The translations under genes and the position numbers were made by a program. Below are positions 21,679 through 34,500 of a stretch of 64,000 nt of DNA, piece by piece (position 1 is the first letter of the stretch; every line of letters starts with the position of its first letter). Source of the stretch: Henckelia pumila (lineage: Eukaryota; Streptophyta; Magnoliopsida; Lamiales; Gesneriaceae); contig NW_027331831.1 of NCBI RefSeq assembly GCF_033568475.1, positions 2,976,001-3,040,000 of the forward strand. Reading direction: 5' to 3'. The notes beneath the pieces are model-generated. The model was not told where the DNA came from. It was given only the letters and a program-made list of their open reading frames with translations, and did not search any database.

Positions 21679-23918
21679 TCAGCACTGCCCACTCGATTGC
21701 GGTGACTTAAAGAACGGGTCTTCTCCATTATGATAGATCGCAAATAGCTGCTTCGAGTAGTGTTTTGCTAATTCCCTGCATAGTTCATCCCCCTTGGGAT
21801 TGAATTCTAGCAACTCTTCCACCGACTTCTTCACGTCACTTTGTGGTTCACCGTCAGTGAGAAACTCAGCCAAAGCGCTGCCCCTGTCAAGTCACCCAAA
21901 AGCCAAAAACAAAAAATCTCAATAACTTTATTCTCAAGTGGATAAAGTATCATAATCAGCTCGTGCATGTGTGCAGATAAAAAAGCTAGGAGCAAACAAA
22001 GGAACAGACAATATACCTGTGTGCATCACACTGGCTAAACCCTCGTCTATTGAGATTTATTGTTGCTTTGCAAGATTTCTCCTCAGATGTTTGTTGGCGA
22101 TACAGAGCACACACGGCCTTCATGCATATTTCAGGATTTTTACCGAAATCAGCAAGCATATCTGCTTCAAACTCCCACTTCATTTTATGTTTACTTTCCC
22201 TTCTTAAACCAGACATAATTTCCTTGTAGTCCATGACACTATCTAATGAATCTTCAGATTCACCAGAAGTGTCCTCAGCAGAAACATCACAATCAGAATC
22301 ATTAGAGCTGTTTACAATGAATCCATCCAAGCTTTCACCTTCACTACCTATGTCATCCAATTTCATTTCATCTTCACTGCCTAAGTCATCCAATTTCATT
22401 TCATCTTCATCAGACTCATTTTTCAGGGTTCCAACGATATTATTGCTGTCAATGCCTTTGTAAGTACGTTTTCTTGAGGCGCCCATCTCTGCAAAATTCA
22501 GCTGCTTGGTTATGCGTTCATCAATTTTGTCCTGGGATTCAGTATCAGACGCAGAGTTGCTGCTGAGGCTCGAATTTAAAACATGTGATCGCTGATTTTT
22601 ACTTGCAAGTCTACCAATAGGAATATTATCATCACTTTCACTATCACTGGTAACAACCTTTGAAACTCTTCTCCTTTTAGGGGTCAAAAGATAGTGTTTG
22701 CTCCCATTATAGCAAGCAACCTCTTCTTCACAACCCTGTTGCTCAAGCACACTAGTACATCTAGCTTTTGATGTCAACTTATTTTCATACATAGCATTTC
22801 CCAATCCATCATCAGTAGAATTGAAGGACCCCTTCCTTCCTGTAAGATCAAGATCTTGTAGCTGAATGTCAGGGGCATCGAGATTATCATCACTGTCACT
22901 AATATCAATGTCAATAACATGAGGTCTACCACCCGGTGTTGAGGGAGAAAAACTCTTTGAGGCGCTCTTGTCTTCGGTAAAGCTCAAACACTTTCTAACT
23001 CGTCTACCATATGTCACATTGAATTCACGTTGCGGGCTATCCTTGATTTCATCAGCTCTTGTATACTTCTTAGATGGCATGTCACCTGGAGGGGTGACTG
23101 CTGCACAGGAAAAGGCACGAGAGTTTCAATAAAAATTCACGATTTTAAAGCATCAAATTGATATAAACAATTTTATATGCTGCATATCTGTTTATCATAC
23201 CACCATCAATTAAAATAACACAGAAAAATCCCATTCACTCTCCAACTAATTTAAATTCATCTACATAAACTTGTCGCAAACTCATCAGCGAGCAAAGAAA
23301 AAGACTACCTGTCACATTGTCATCCTCAGTTGATTTATATTCATCAGAATTTTGCACTTGTGATGCCGGAACAGGATTTAGTACAGTTTTTCCCTTCAAC
23401 CTTGCTGAATCCACATCAGGTAACTCCAAGCCCTTTTTTGACATCTCAGACAGTAATCTCTTCTGCAACTCCAATACTTGTATCTCTAGCTCTTCGCACT
23501 TCACCTTCCAACCATCAATCTCGCATTCAGCTTTCTTCTTCTCACACTCCAAAACACTATTTTCGATCACCAGCTTTGTGATCTTGTCTTCCTCATCATC
23601 CGCCAATGTCAAATCGACTACCCCATTTTCTTTATCAGTAGCTCCTCTTTCACCATTTCGAATACTCATTTCAAGATCCTCGTTGCTCTGCTTCAACACA
23701 TTAACCTCGTCCTCGAATTTGAGCCTTTTAAGCTCCATAAACCCGAGTTTACCTTCAAGCTGTTCTATTACATTCTTTTTCGCCTCAATTTCCAATTCCA
23801 AGAGTTGATTTTTCTGGTTAACTTTCGTGATTTCATTTTCCATTTCTAAGCATCTCCTGCACTCTCTACAATCCCCCTTCACGCTCACTCCATCATTTAC
23901 CAAGTCTTCACTATCCAT
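21679..23918 (-). CDS. Acidic coiled-coil protein with SUMO-interaction-like motifs, function unknown
   Basis: I do not recognise the family by name. Exons are 23309-23918, 22017-23100 and 21679-21883, all GT-AG and in frame, giving 632 codons. The ATG at 23918 starts MDSEDLVNDG; a longer in-frame reading to 23945 has no ATG. Residues about 22-165 are heptad-rich coiled coil after a small CRECRRC cluster. Two motifs resemble SUMO-interacting motifs: VVDLTLADDEED (100-111) and VIDIDISDSDD (265-275). A basic patch TPKRRRVSK could be a nuclear signal. A tandem repeat DEMKLDDLGSE/DEMKLDDIGSE and long acidic Ser/Asp/Glu stretches follow. The C-terminal 150 residues look like a folded plant-specific domain (KWEFEADMLADFGKNPEICM, then ALYRQQTSEEK). 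A 5' UTR intron is likely, with donor GTAAGT near 24325. A nuclear role is inferred, not shown. Confidence 0.85.
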
Positions 23919-23969
23919 CTCCTCCAAGCTCCAACTGTATCGCAAGTCAACAAAACCCTAATCTTTAAA

Positions 23970-24000
<31 letters not shown>

Positions 24001-24399
24001 CACAGTCACACACACTTCAGAAAACAAACAAAAATATATATAATTCAAAAATAAATTATTAAACACATTACAACAAGCAAAGAACAAATGCTGCATGTAG
24101 AGCCAAAATCAAAGTTTCACTGCGCACCAAACCCGCAAATCCATTTCTCCAAAACTCAGCCAAAAATCGTGACAAATGGCAAACACATCGATTCCAAAGA
24201 AAGTTGTACAAAGCCGTAGAAGAGGTCTTTTACGATATTGATTTCAATATTCAGTGCAAGGGCTAAGTGTGCAGGAGTAACAAAATGCATTTAGAATTTG
24301 GAAAGCAGAAAGAACAACTTACGATTGACACGACTACAGAGAACAGAAGAGGGTTTCCATGGAAACTGCCCGACAACCGCTTCTCCTAAAATTTTTCTT

Positions 24400-25415
24400 T
24401 TGATCGATTTATTTATAATTAATAATTATTAAATAAATAAAATAAATGCTGTTAATTACTTATATGTAACGTTCAAAGAATGAATCATTACTTGCTAAAT
24501 AAATAAATGACGATCAATATTCCTCCTTTTTCTAGAGTCTCGTTCAAATGTTAGTAGTGCAACATTTATAAAATAAATTGTAAATTGTAGAATAATTCTT
24601 ATATCATCAAAAAAAACTCAATATAATTGAAATTTATCAAATCTCATTATACAAAATCTCACGATACAAAATAATTTTTACGATATAATTATAGTAAATA
24701 TCATTGTATGATATATTAATTGTATCTTTAGCATTTTTATTTTATTTTATGAGAATTACGAGCTTCTTTTCTCTTTTCTCAAAATTTTTTTTGTAGAAAG
24801 ATAGTTATCTTCAATTGAGCAGAAAGATATATTTCCTAATTTTTTGAGCAATTTTCCATTTTTTTAATAAATATCATTTGTAAAATAAATAATCATCATA
24901 TATTACTACATATAAGAGGAGGGGAATTTTAGCTAATTGGTTAAACCTTTTTATATTCCAATAATATATTTCTAACTCCTCACTGCCCACTTTTCATATT
25001 TTCCTTTTTTTTTTTGGAAAAAAAAAAATCATCCAATCATATTAATCCATAACTCATAAGATAGTTGTCTTCGCACAACCTAACATTCGTACACATAATT
25101 TATACATTTTGACTGATTAATCATTTAATCCATTAGTGGGTTTTAAAAATATAAAAAGAAAACCTTATCCTAATGATGTAAGTGTTAAAATTTATTCGGA
25201 TTTAATTTTGATATAAAATTACATAAAAATCATTTTAAAAAGAAATTAAAATAAAATATTTTAATCACACATAATTATGTGCATTGTCTGATTGTCTCTA
25301 GTTAAGTTATAAATTACGAGTGTTATTGTAATTTTGGCGTGCCCATACCAAAGTATTTTTATGTAAGAACATGTTATTGACATATCTATTTTTCTCTCCA
25401 AAATATCTCTTTCTC
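24400..25415. other. AT-rich spacer, no gene seen
   Basis: This is upstream flank of the minus-strand coiled-coil gene, very AT-rich. No gene, RNA or bounded repeat is supported. Confidence 0.5.
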
Positions 25416-25807
25416 GGGACGAAATCCTCTGCTACATTTGGTGCTACAAACCGTGCTACACTTTGCTAAAAACAACCACGTTTGCAAAAATTATAAAAAC
25501 TTAAATTCATTAAACAACATGGATGAACAAAATATAATTAATCATTGATAAAATGCTTGATTCACCTATTTTTCAATTAAAATAGGCAATAAATTGTGTT
25601 CCAAGCACGATAAATGAGTAAAACAATTTATTGATGATTTTTTTAATTGAAAAAATAGGTGAATCGAAAATTTTATCAATGATTAATTATATTTTGTTCA
25701 TCCATATTGTTTAATGAATTTAATTTTTAATAATTTGTACAAACGAGGTTGTTTTTAGCAAAGTGTAGCCGGTTTGTAGCACCAAGTGTAGCAGAAGATT
25801 TCGTCCC
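25416..25807. mobile_element. 392-bp near-complete foldback MITE
   Basis: The left arm begins GGGACGAAATCCTCTGCTAC and the right arm ends GTAGCAGAAGATTTCGTCCC. The arms run about 190 bases each with roughly nine tenths identity and a loop of some 20 bases. Shared inner blocks include TGGATGAACAAAATATAATT and its complement. There is no open frame. Target duplication was not clear, so a Mutator-like origin (long terminal inverted repeats) is only a guess. Confidence 0.8.
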
Positions 25808-26028
25808 ATAATTTTATTATTTTGAACAAAATAAAATTCAATAAATAAAACATGAAATATTAACTTTAGAAAATAATTTAAACCTCAATTTATTAAAAAA
25901 AAATTAATTTTGTGCCCAGATTACGTGCAAAAATTTGCTAGTATGAATGATGAACCAAGTGACCAACCAAATCCAAATTTAAGTTAGAATTTGAGACGAG
26001 AAGAAATTTATAAGTTATATCTAGAAAA

Positions 26029-29000
26029 TGTCGGCAAAAGAAAAAAAATGAAAACAAGTGGATGGCATTTGGCAGCTTGTGGCAGAGAAAAATTGTGGCA
26101 GGCCATGTGTACGTGAGAATTTTCCTTCTCCTTTAAACACCGAAGACTTGCCCTATAAATAGGTGCATCTGCTCTTCATTTCCATCATCCCATCTTCAGT
26201 TCTTTTCTCTCGTTCTAAATAGCATTTAATATTTTTGAGTGTGTTTCTATATATATTTGTGAGATAGGTTTTCTCCTGTATTAAGAGAATGAGTGTCTCT
26301 TTGGAAAAACAGAGAGAGGTTGTAATTTTCTAAATATTATAGTGGAATATTGTGGTCTTGCCCGTGGTTTTTATCCTAATAATTTTAGGGGTTTTTCACG
26401 TAAATCTTGGTGTCTATTTTATTCTTCAATTTCCATAGTTTCTATCTCGTAATGCCGCACCTGGGGCCAACAAGTGGTATCAAAGCCTTGGCATAAAATT
26501 TCTTAAAATTCTGAGTATGCTCTGTGGTTGCAGCTGTGACTGATCTTCCACATCAGAAAAGATTTTTTTTGAAGATTTTATAAGGCAGGATTCTTGTAGT
26601 CAAGATGACGGCAAAATATGAGATAGAAAAGTTCAATGGGAGCAATTTTTTGCTGTGGAAATTGAAGGTGCAAGCAATTCTGACAAAGGAGCGTTGCTTG
26701 GCAGCTATTGGAGATAAACCGGCGGACGTCACGGACGATCAAAAGTGGAATGAGATGAATCACAATGCTATTACCAATTTGCACTTGGCAATAGCGGATG
26801 AAGTTTTGTCAAGTATCTCTGAAATAAAAAGCGCAAAAGTTATTTGGAATACTTTGGCAAAACTGTACGAGGTCAAGTTACTACACAACAAAATTTTCCT
26901 AAAGAGAAAGCTTTATACTCTTCGGATGGCGGAATCCTCGTTGATGACCGAACATATCAACACACTGAATACTCTATTTTCCCGGCTCACGTCTATGGGG
27001 CATAAAATAGAGAAAAAAGAACGTGCAGAGCTTCTACTTCAAAGTCTATCAGATTCATACGATCAGCTCATCATCAATGTTACAAACAATGTTCTTTCGG
27101 ATAATTTAAATTTTGACGACGTCTTAACTGCGGTTCTTGGAGAAGAGAGTCGTCGAAGGAACAAGGAAGATAGGTTGGCAACGTCGAAGCAATCAGAGGC
27201 TTTACCGATGACGAGAGGAAGATTGACGGAGCGTGACTCCAGTGGAAGCCACAGATATGGTAGATCCAAGTCAAGAAGTAAGAAGAAGAATATTTACTGC
27301 TTTAAATGTAGCGGTAAAGGGCACTTCAAGAGAGAGTGTACGAAGAGCATCGAGAAGGGATCTCAAGGAAATGTGGTCAGTACTTCAGGAAGTGGTGAAA
27401 TACTATTCAGCGAAGCAGCAACAGTTGCGGAAGGCAGACACAAATTTTGTGATGCATGGATTATGGATTCAAGAGCGACGTGGCACATGACGTCAAGGGG
27501 AGAATGGTTCGATCAGTATGAACCAGTCTCAGGAGGATCTGTATTCATGAGAAATGATCATGTCTTGGAAATCGCTGGGGTCGGTACCATCAAAATAAAA
27601 ATGTTTGATGACACTATTCGCACTATACAGAAGGTACGACATGTGAAGGGCCTGACAAAAAATCTTTTGTCTTTGGGGGCAATTGGATGATATTGGGTGC
27701 AAAACCCGTATCGAGAAAGGGATTATGAAGATTGTGAAAGGCGCACTTGTGGTTATGAAGGCGGAAAAGGTTGATGCAAATCTGTATGTACTGATGGGAG
27801 AAACACACAAAGAGGCAGAACTAGTTGTTACATCAATTGGTTCGGGAGAAAAATCGACAGTGTTGTGGCATAAAAAGCTCAGACATATGTCAGAACGAGG
27901 AATGAAGATTCTCTCAGAACAGAAGCTGTTGTCGGGGCTTACAAAAGTGACTCTACCCTTTTGTGAGCATTGTGTTACCAGTAAACAACACAGATTAAAG
28001 TTTGGCACATCTACTGCCAAAAGCAAAGGCATATTGGAGCTGATTCATTCTGATGTTTGGCAAGCACTGGTGGTATCCCTAGGAGGAGCGAGATATTTTG
28101 TCTCGTTTATTAATGATTTCTCTAGAAGATGTTGGGTGTATCCAATCAAGAAGAAGTCAGATGTTTTCGAAGTCTTCAAAGTTTTCAAAGCGCGGGTTGA
28201 ACTTGATTCTGATAAGAAAATCAAGTGTTTGAGGACTGACAATGGAGGAGAATATACCAGTGATGAATTTGATGCATTCTGTCAGCATGAGGGCATCAAA
28301 AGACAGTTCACAATGGCTTACACGCCTCAACAGAATGGAGTGGCAGAGCGGATGAACAGAACTTTGTTGGACAGAACAAGGGCCATGTTGAGTATTGCGG
28401 GTCTACCAAAGTCATTTTGGGCAGAAGCAGTCAAAACCGCTTCTTATATCATCAATCGTTCTCCTTCAGTAGCGATTGATTTGAAGACTCCGATGGAGGT
28501 GTGGACTGGCAAGCCAGCTGATTATTCTCGATTACATACATTTGGAAGCCCGATGTACGTTATGTACAATGAACAAGAAATATCGAAGTTGGATTCCAAA
28601 TCAAGAAAGTGTATCTTCTTGGGCTATGCTGATGGAGTAAAGGGGTTTCAATTGTGGGATCCTACTGTTCACAAGCTTATCATCAGCAGAGATGTTATCT
28701 TCGAGGAAGATAAAGTAAAGGGAGACAAAGGCACACAAAATTCAGAAACTACTACAGTTCCGATGGAAAATAAGACAGACGAAGATCAAGTTTCGTGTGA
28801 AGCAGTACCAGAGCATGAGGTACAAGAACCAGTTGAGTCAGAGGTTTCCAAAGTGAGGGAGTAAAATTGAGAGAGAAGACCACCAGGTTGGCTTTCAGAT
28901 TATGTCACTGAAAGCAACATTGCATATTGTCTATTAACAGAGGATGGTGAGCCATCGAGTTTCCATGAGGCTACTCAAAGCTCGGATGTATCCCTGTGGA

Positions 29001-31034
29001 TGACAGCGATGCAATAAGAATTGAAAGCATTGGACAGGAACAAAACTTGGGATCTTGTTACACTACCACGAGGAAGGAAAGCTATCGGTAACAGATGGGT
29101 CTTTAAGATCAAGCGTGATGGCAATAACCAAGTGGAGCGGTATCGTGCAAGACTGGTTGTCAAAGGGTACGCCCAGAAAGAAGGTATTGACTTCAATGAG
29201 ATATTTTCTCCTGTGGTTCGACTTTCAACAGTCAGGGTAGTATTGGCATTGTGTGCGGTGTTTGACCTACATTTAGAACAAATATATGTGAAAACGGCAT
29301 TTTTTCATGGCAATCTTGAAGAAGAAATCTATATGCTCCAGCCAGAAGGTTTTGCAGAAAAAGACAAAGAGAACTTAGTTTGCAGGTTGAACAAATCTCT
29401 GTACGGTCTCAAACAGGCACTGAGGTGTTGGTACAAGAGATTTGATTCCTATATCATGAGCCTTGGGTACAACAGACTCAGTGCAGACCCTTGTACGTAT
29501 TTCAAGAGGTCTGGTGATGATGATTATATCATTTTGCTGTTGTACGTGGACGACATGTTGGTAGCAGGCCCCAACAAAGATCGTGTCCAAGAATTGAAGG
29601 CAGAGTTGGCTAGGAAATTTGATATGAAGGACTTGGGACCAGCAAACAAGATTCTAGGGATGCAAGTTCATCGAGACAGAAGTAAAAGGAAGATTTGGCT
29701 TTCCCAGAAAAATTATTTGAAGAAAGTCTTGCAGCGCTTCAACATGCAAGATAGTAAGCCAGTTTAAACCCCTCTTCCTATTAACTTCAAGTTATCTTCT
29801 GAGATGTGTCCTAGCAGTGAAGCAGAGAAGATGGAAATGTCTCGGTAGCGTATGCATCAGCAGTGGGAAGTTTGATGTTCGCCATGATTTGTACAAGACC
29901 ATACATTGCACAAGCAGTGAGAGCAGTCAGTCGGTATATGGCGAATCCTGGACAAGAGCATTGGAGCACGGTTAAGAGGATCCTTAGATATATTAAGGGT
30001 ACCTCGAATGCTGCATTATGTTTTTGAGGATCAGATTTTACACTCAGGGGCTATGTGGATTCAGATTACGCAGGTGATCCAGATAATAAAAAATCTACTA
30101 CTGGTTATGTGTTTACAATTGCAGGAGGTGCAGTCAGCTGAGTTTCAAAATTGCAAACAGTTGTGGCATTATCTACAACGGAGGCAGAATATATGGCAGC
30201 TACTCAAGCTTGCAAAGAAGCAATATGGATTAAAAGGTTATTGGAGGAACTTGGGCACAAACAAGAAAATATTCCTCTGTTTTGTGACAGTCAGAGTGCC
30301 TTGCATATTGCAAGGAATCCAGCCTTTCATTCCAGGACTAAACACATTGGAGTTCAATTTCACTTTGTACGAGAGGTAGTAGAGGAAGGAAGTGTGGATA
30401 TGCAGAAGATCCATACGAAGGATAACATTGCTGATATTCTGACCAAGCCAGTGAGTACAGACAAGTTCGAATGGTGTAGATCCTCAAGTGGCCTCGCAGA
30501 AACGTAAACAGCGAGAATGACAAGATTGAAAGAATGTGTGGAGATGTGTTTGATTCTCAATCAAATCTCCAAGTGGGAGAAATGTCGGCAAAAGAAAAAA
30601 AATGAAAACAAGTGGATGGCATTTGACAGCTTGTGGCAGAGGAAAATTGTGGCAGACCATGTGTACGTACAACAAAGAGAATTTTCCTTCTCCTTTAAAC
30701 ACCGAAAACTTGCCCTATAAATAGGTGCATCTGCTCCTCATTTCCATCATCACATCTTCAATTCTTTTCTCTCGTTCTAAATAGCATTCAATACTTTTGA
30801 GTGTGTTTCTATATATATTTGTGAGATAGATTTTCTCCTGTATTAAGAGAGTGAGTGTCTCTTTGAAAACACAGAGAGAGGTTGTAATTCTCCAAATATT
30901 ATAGTTGAATCTTTTGATCTTGCCCGTAGTTTTTACCCTAATAATTTTAGGGGTTTTCCACGTAACTCTTGGTGTCTATTTTATTCTTCAATTTTCATAG
31001 TTTCTATCTTGTAATGCCGCACCTGGGGCCAACA
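26029..31034 (+). mobile_element. Full-length Ty1/Copia LTR retrotransposon fossil (Tork/Tnt1-like)
   Basis: LTRs are 26029-26472 (444 bp) and 30583-31034 (452 bp), both running TGTCGG...CCAACA. They are flanked by the 5-base duplication GAAAA (26024-26028 and 31035-31039). The primer site TGGTATCAAAGC follows the first LTR, and a purine tract GTGGGAGAAA precedes the second. In order, the inside holds gag with a CCHC knuckle (about 26.6-27.4 kb), protease-like and GAG-pre-integrase text, integrase (about 27.9-28.8 kb), reverse transcriptase (about 29.0-29.8 kb) and RNase H (about 30.1-30.5 kb). This is the Copia domain order, and the proteins resemble the Tnt1 group. It is broken, with about four to six breaks. 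By eye the LTRs differ at about 25 of 440 sites, suggesting an age of a few million years under usual plant rates. Confidence 0.95.
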
Positions 31035-31039
31035 GAAAA

Positions 31040-31585
31040 TCTACAAATAAAACCGAATTAAAAAATTTTAAATTATATTGAAAAATCAATTTATTTTATT
31101 TGACCGATTCTTAGTAAAAAAAAAAAAAGCGAAACCAAATCAAGAGAAAATAATAAAAATATAGAAACTAATAATATTATTTCTACGTCGTCATATCAAA
31201 TATTTAGTCAATATTAGTGTACTTTTGCACATTTTAATAATTTTGTTATTTTCAATTAATAATGTATATATATATAATTTTTATTAAGAGTAATGAAGTA
31301 TTTTTTTAAGCCAGTAATGAAGTATTTAAAAATTTTAAAATATAAATAAATAAGTTTGACCACAGTAATATGCATATATGATATATATAAATAAGAATTA
31401 TACGAGATAAATAATAAGTTTTGGAAATTTTGAAACAACAATTGAAGGCATGATTTGCACAAAATTTGCAATTATAATTTAGAAGGTCACAAAATTTTAG
31501 ACACTTCTCTTCTTCGGCTGGCGAAGGCTGATCCCCTGTTTCGTTTCTGGTCGATTCCATTCGCTCTTCCCACAGCGAGCTCGAC
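31040..31585. other. Promoter and 5' UTR region of dihydrofolate synthetase
   Basis: The 546 bases between the Copia 3' LTR and the DHFS start are AT-rich up to about 31480, then richer in GC and CT motifs (CTTCTCTTCTTCGGCTGG), which looks like transcribed leader. No upstream gene intervenes, so this short stretch plus the LTR is the immediate promoter environment. Confidence 0.45.
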
Positions 31586-34500
31586 ATGTCAATCTTAAAA
31601 ATGATAAATTGGAGCCTTTTCAAATCGGCTCAGATAATTCTTCCGAAATACCAAGATTTTTTCAGCTCTACCCGTCGAGCATTTTCTGCTGCATCTTCAG
31701 ATAGCTGTGAACTGAAGGAATTCATGGAATATATGGAAAATTTGAAGAACTACGAAAAATCCGGCGTGCCGAAAAATGCCGGCACGGACTCTGGCGACGG
31801 GTTTGATTTGGGTAGGATGAGACACTTGCTGCAGCAATTGGGCAATCCTCAATCCAAGTTCAAGGTTGCATTTTTATCGAGTTTTGATTGACATTGTTCA
31901 TCTTTTTCTCCATTCTTGTGCTACAAAATCACTAATTTTAATTGGGTTTCGACCATTTTGGGATTTTATTAGTTCCACTCGAGGCAACGTAATTCAGATA
32001 CAATAGGAAAGTAGGAAGGGGCTTTACTTTATTGACAACTATCTGGGATTGTTTGAAGCTTATAATACTGGTTTCTGTCCGCATATTTGTTTTTATTACC
32101 GGCATTGCTGATTTTCTTGATTGGCGAACTTATGGTTCGAATATGTGTTCTGAATGGATTGACGTTGATATAGGCTTTCCATATAGCTGGAACAAAAGGG
32201 AAAGGGTCGACTGCGACTTTTTTGTCCAGCATTTTAAGGGCAGAAGGGTATTCTGTTGGTTGCTACACGAGGTATGTTCTGTTTTGTTGATCGACGATGC
32301 GTGACACCACAATCATAAGTTTCAGCTGTTGTGACTGATGAACGTTTTGTGTAGTTTATTCATCATTTGACCTTTGGATTTATTTATTTGATCAGTCCAC
32401 ATATACGGACTATCAGGGAGCGCATAACGCTGGGAAAATCAGGAGAGCCAGTGTCAGCAAAAGATTTGAATTCTCATTTCCAGAGAATAAAGAAGGACCT
32501 TGATATTGCGGTGGAACTTGAAAAGGGCCATCTTAGTCATTTTGAGGTACCGCCGATCTCTTGTTGATTCTTATTGCCCTCGACTCCAGCAATATTTTAA
32601 GCAGGTGCTCCGGTCTTTCATTTCAAATCCTAGGTTCTCACTGCTTTTGCCTTCAGCCTCTTTGCCGAAGCAAAAGTTCAATTTGCAGTCATTGAGGTAG
32701 GTTATTGACATTTGGTCCTAACCCATACACGATCCTAAAAACCCTAATTGCTTATTTTTTTACGTTAATCATTTTTATGCCACCGTTGGCAAGTTGTTGA
32801 TATGTTTTCACTCTATTTTCGGTTCCGATCATCAAGGTTTGTGAAGTTTTATGCTTGACGAGTAATGGCACAATCAGCCCGGTAGCTAAGATTGTTTAAA
32901 ATTTTTCATTCTAAGTTGGTTGTGTTTTACTCTTTTCTGCATCGAATATACAGGCTGGATTGGGTGGAGCACGAGATGCAACCAATGTAATTACTAGTTC
33001 TGATCTTGCAGTAGCAATCATTACAAATATTGGCGAGGAGCATCTAGCAGCACTTGGGGGTTCTTTGGAAAGTATTGCGCTGGCAAAATCTGGAATAATT
33101 AAATGTGGACGCCCAGTTAGGTGGTTTTTCATGCCTTTCTGTATCGTGTATGGATCGATACAATTCGCATGCATATTCTGCGTCATGGTGCTTTCGATTC
33201 CAAAATAGCTCTTCCAATTTGTTTGAGTATTTTGAGCATGAAATTGTGCGCAATAACTCTGGGGCGTTTTTATGGAATTGGTATGGAATCTATAATGAAC
33301 CGTGTGGTTATAGGCTGTACTAAGAACACTTGTTTGCTTTATTCTTATGTATTTTGTACATGCCAAATTTCATATGTAGCACATCTGAAGGTCTATACTC
33401 TATACTGTACAATGTGTGTAAAACAGAGCATATTTTTCTGGTGTAGATTAGTTTTCAGGGGTCCCATAGACAATTGTATTTAATGAATTTTACCATCACT
33501 ATTTTTGTCTTTTCTTGCTCCATATTTTTTGGTTTTGGATTAATTTTCTAGTGTCTCATTGGAGACTTCCTGTAAGACGTCTTACAGCAAAACGTGGGTA
33601 TTTTTCTAGTCCCTACGACTCTTCTGTGCTCATTGATGCTATCGTATTAAATTTAATTCTATATTTCATGCATATTGGCTTCCATATTTCGACAAATGCC
33701 ATCAATATATGTTCTCGTATTCAACTTCTTTCAGCTATCATGTTCTCGTGATCACATTACTCGAATTCCTAATATTTGTTGCTGAGTAGCAATACTCAAA
33801 TATGATTAACTGGTTAATGTAATAGCTTGTTTTAGGTGGGACGTTTCTTCCACACATCGAGCGCATGATTATTGATAGGGCAATGTCTTTATGTTCACCT
33901 GTGATATCAGCGTCGGATCCTGGAAATAGAAGTATGATAAAAGGCCTTTCGAGAGAATCACAGATGCCCAGACAGTTATGTGATATGGTGCTCCAAATAA
34001 AGAGGGACCTTTGTGTGGTAAGCTTTTACATAATAATATTTGGTTTTCATTCCTTTCTGCATTGTCATTCGTGCCAACTTCAATGAATTTGTAACTTAAA
34101 CATTTTTTAGGAATTTTTTTAGCATATTTCATATGAATTATGCATCTATGTTGCAGTTTGTTGAGTTATTTGATGTGAAATTACGTTTGCTTGGTTCTCA
34201 CCAACTTCAAAATGCTGCAACTGCTACTTGTGCAGCTCTTTGCATTCGTGATCAAGGTGAGAAATGGCAACCTCTTGTTTTTCTTTCTAATTATTTAGCA
34301 AAGCATGTTATTTTTAGACTTGAGCCACTGCATGCATGTATGTTTTTATTTTCAGTCCAAAAACTGATTTCATCGAAGAATTTGAGGCGATCAAATATCG
34401 CACAAGCCAAATTGAATTATGGTTTATAACCAGCTCGCATGTAGCTTTCATTTTTCTAAGACTTGCAAAGAATAGTGATATATATTCCCGCAATTTGAGC

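Noticed and set aside
23317-23808. Ser/Phe-rich plus-strand frame
   Set aside because: Mirror of the coiled-coil exon on the minus strand, whose Glu/Lys codons read as Ser/Phe on the opposite strand.
32911-33483. Frames on both strands across DHFS exon 5 and intron 5
   Set aside because: Only the exon up to 33115 carries folate-ligase sequence; the rest is intron or antisense.
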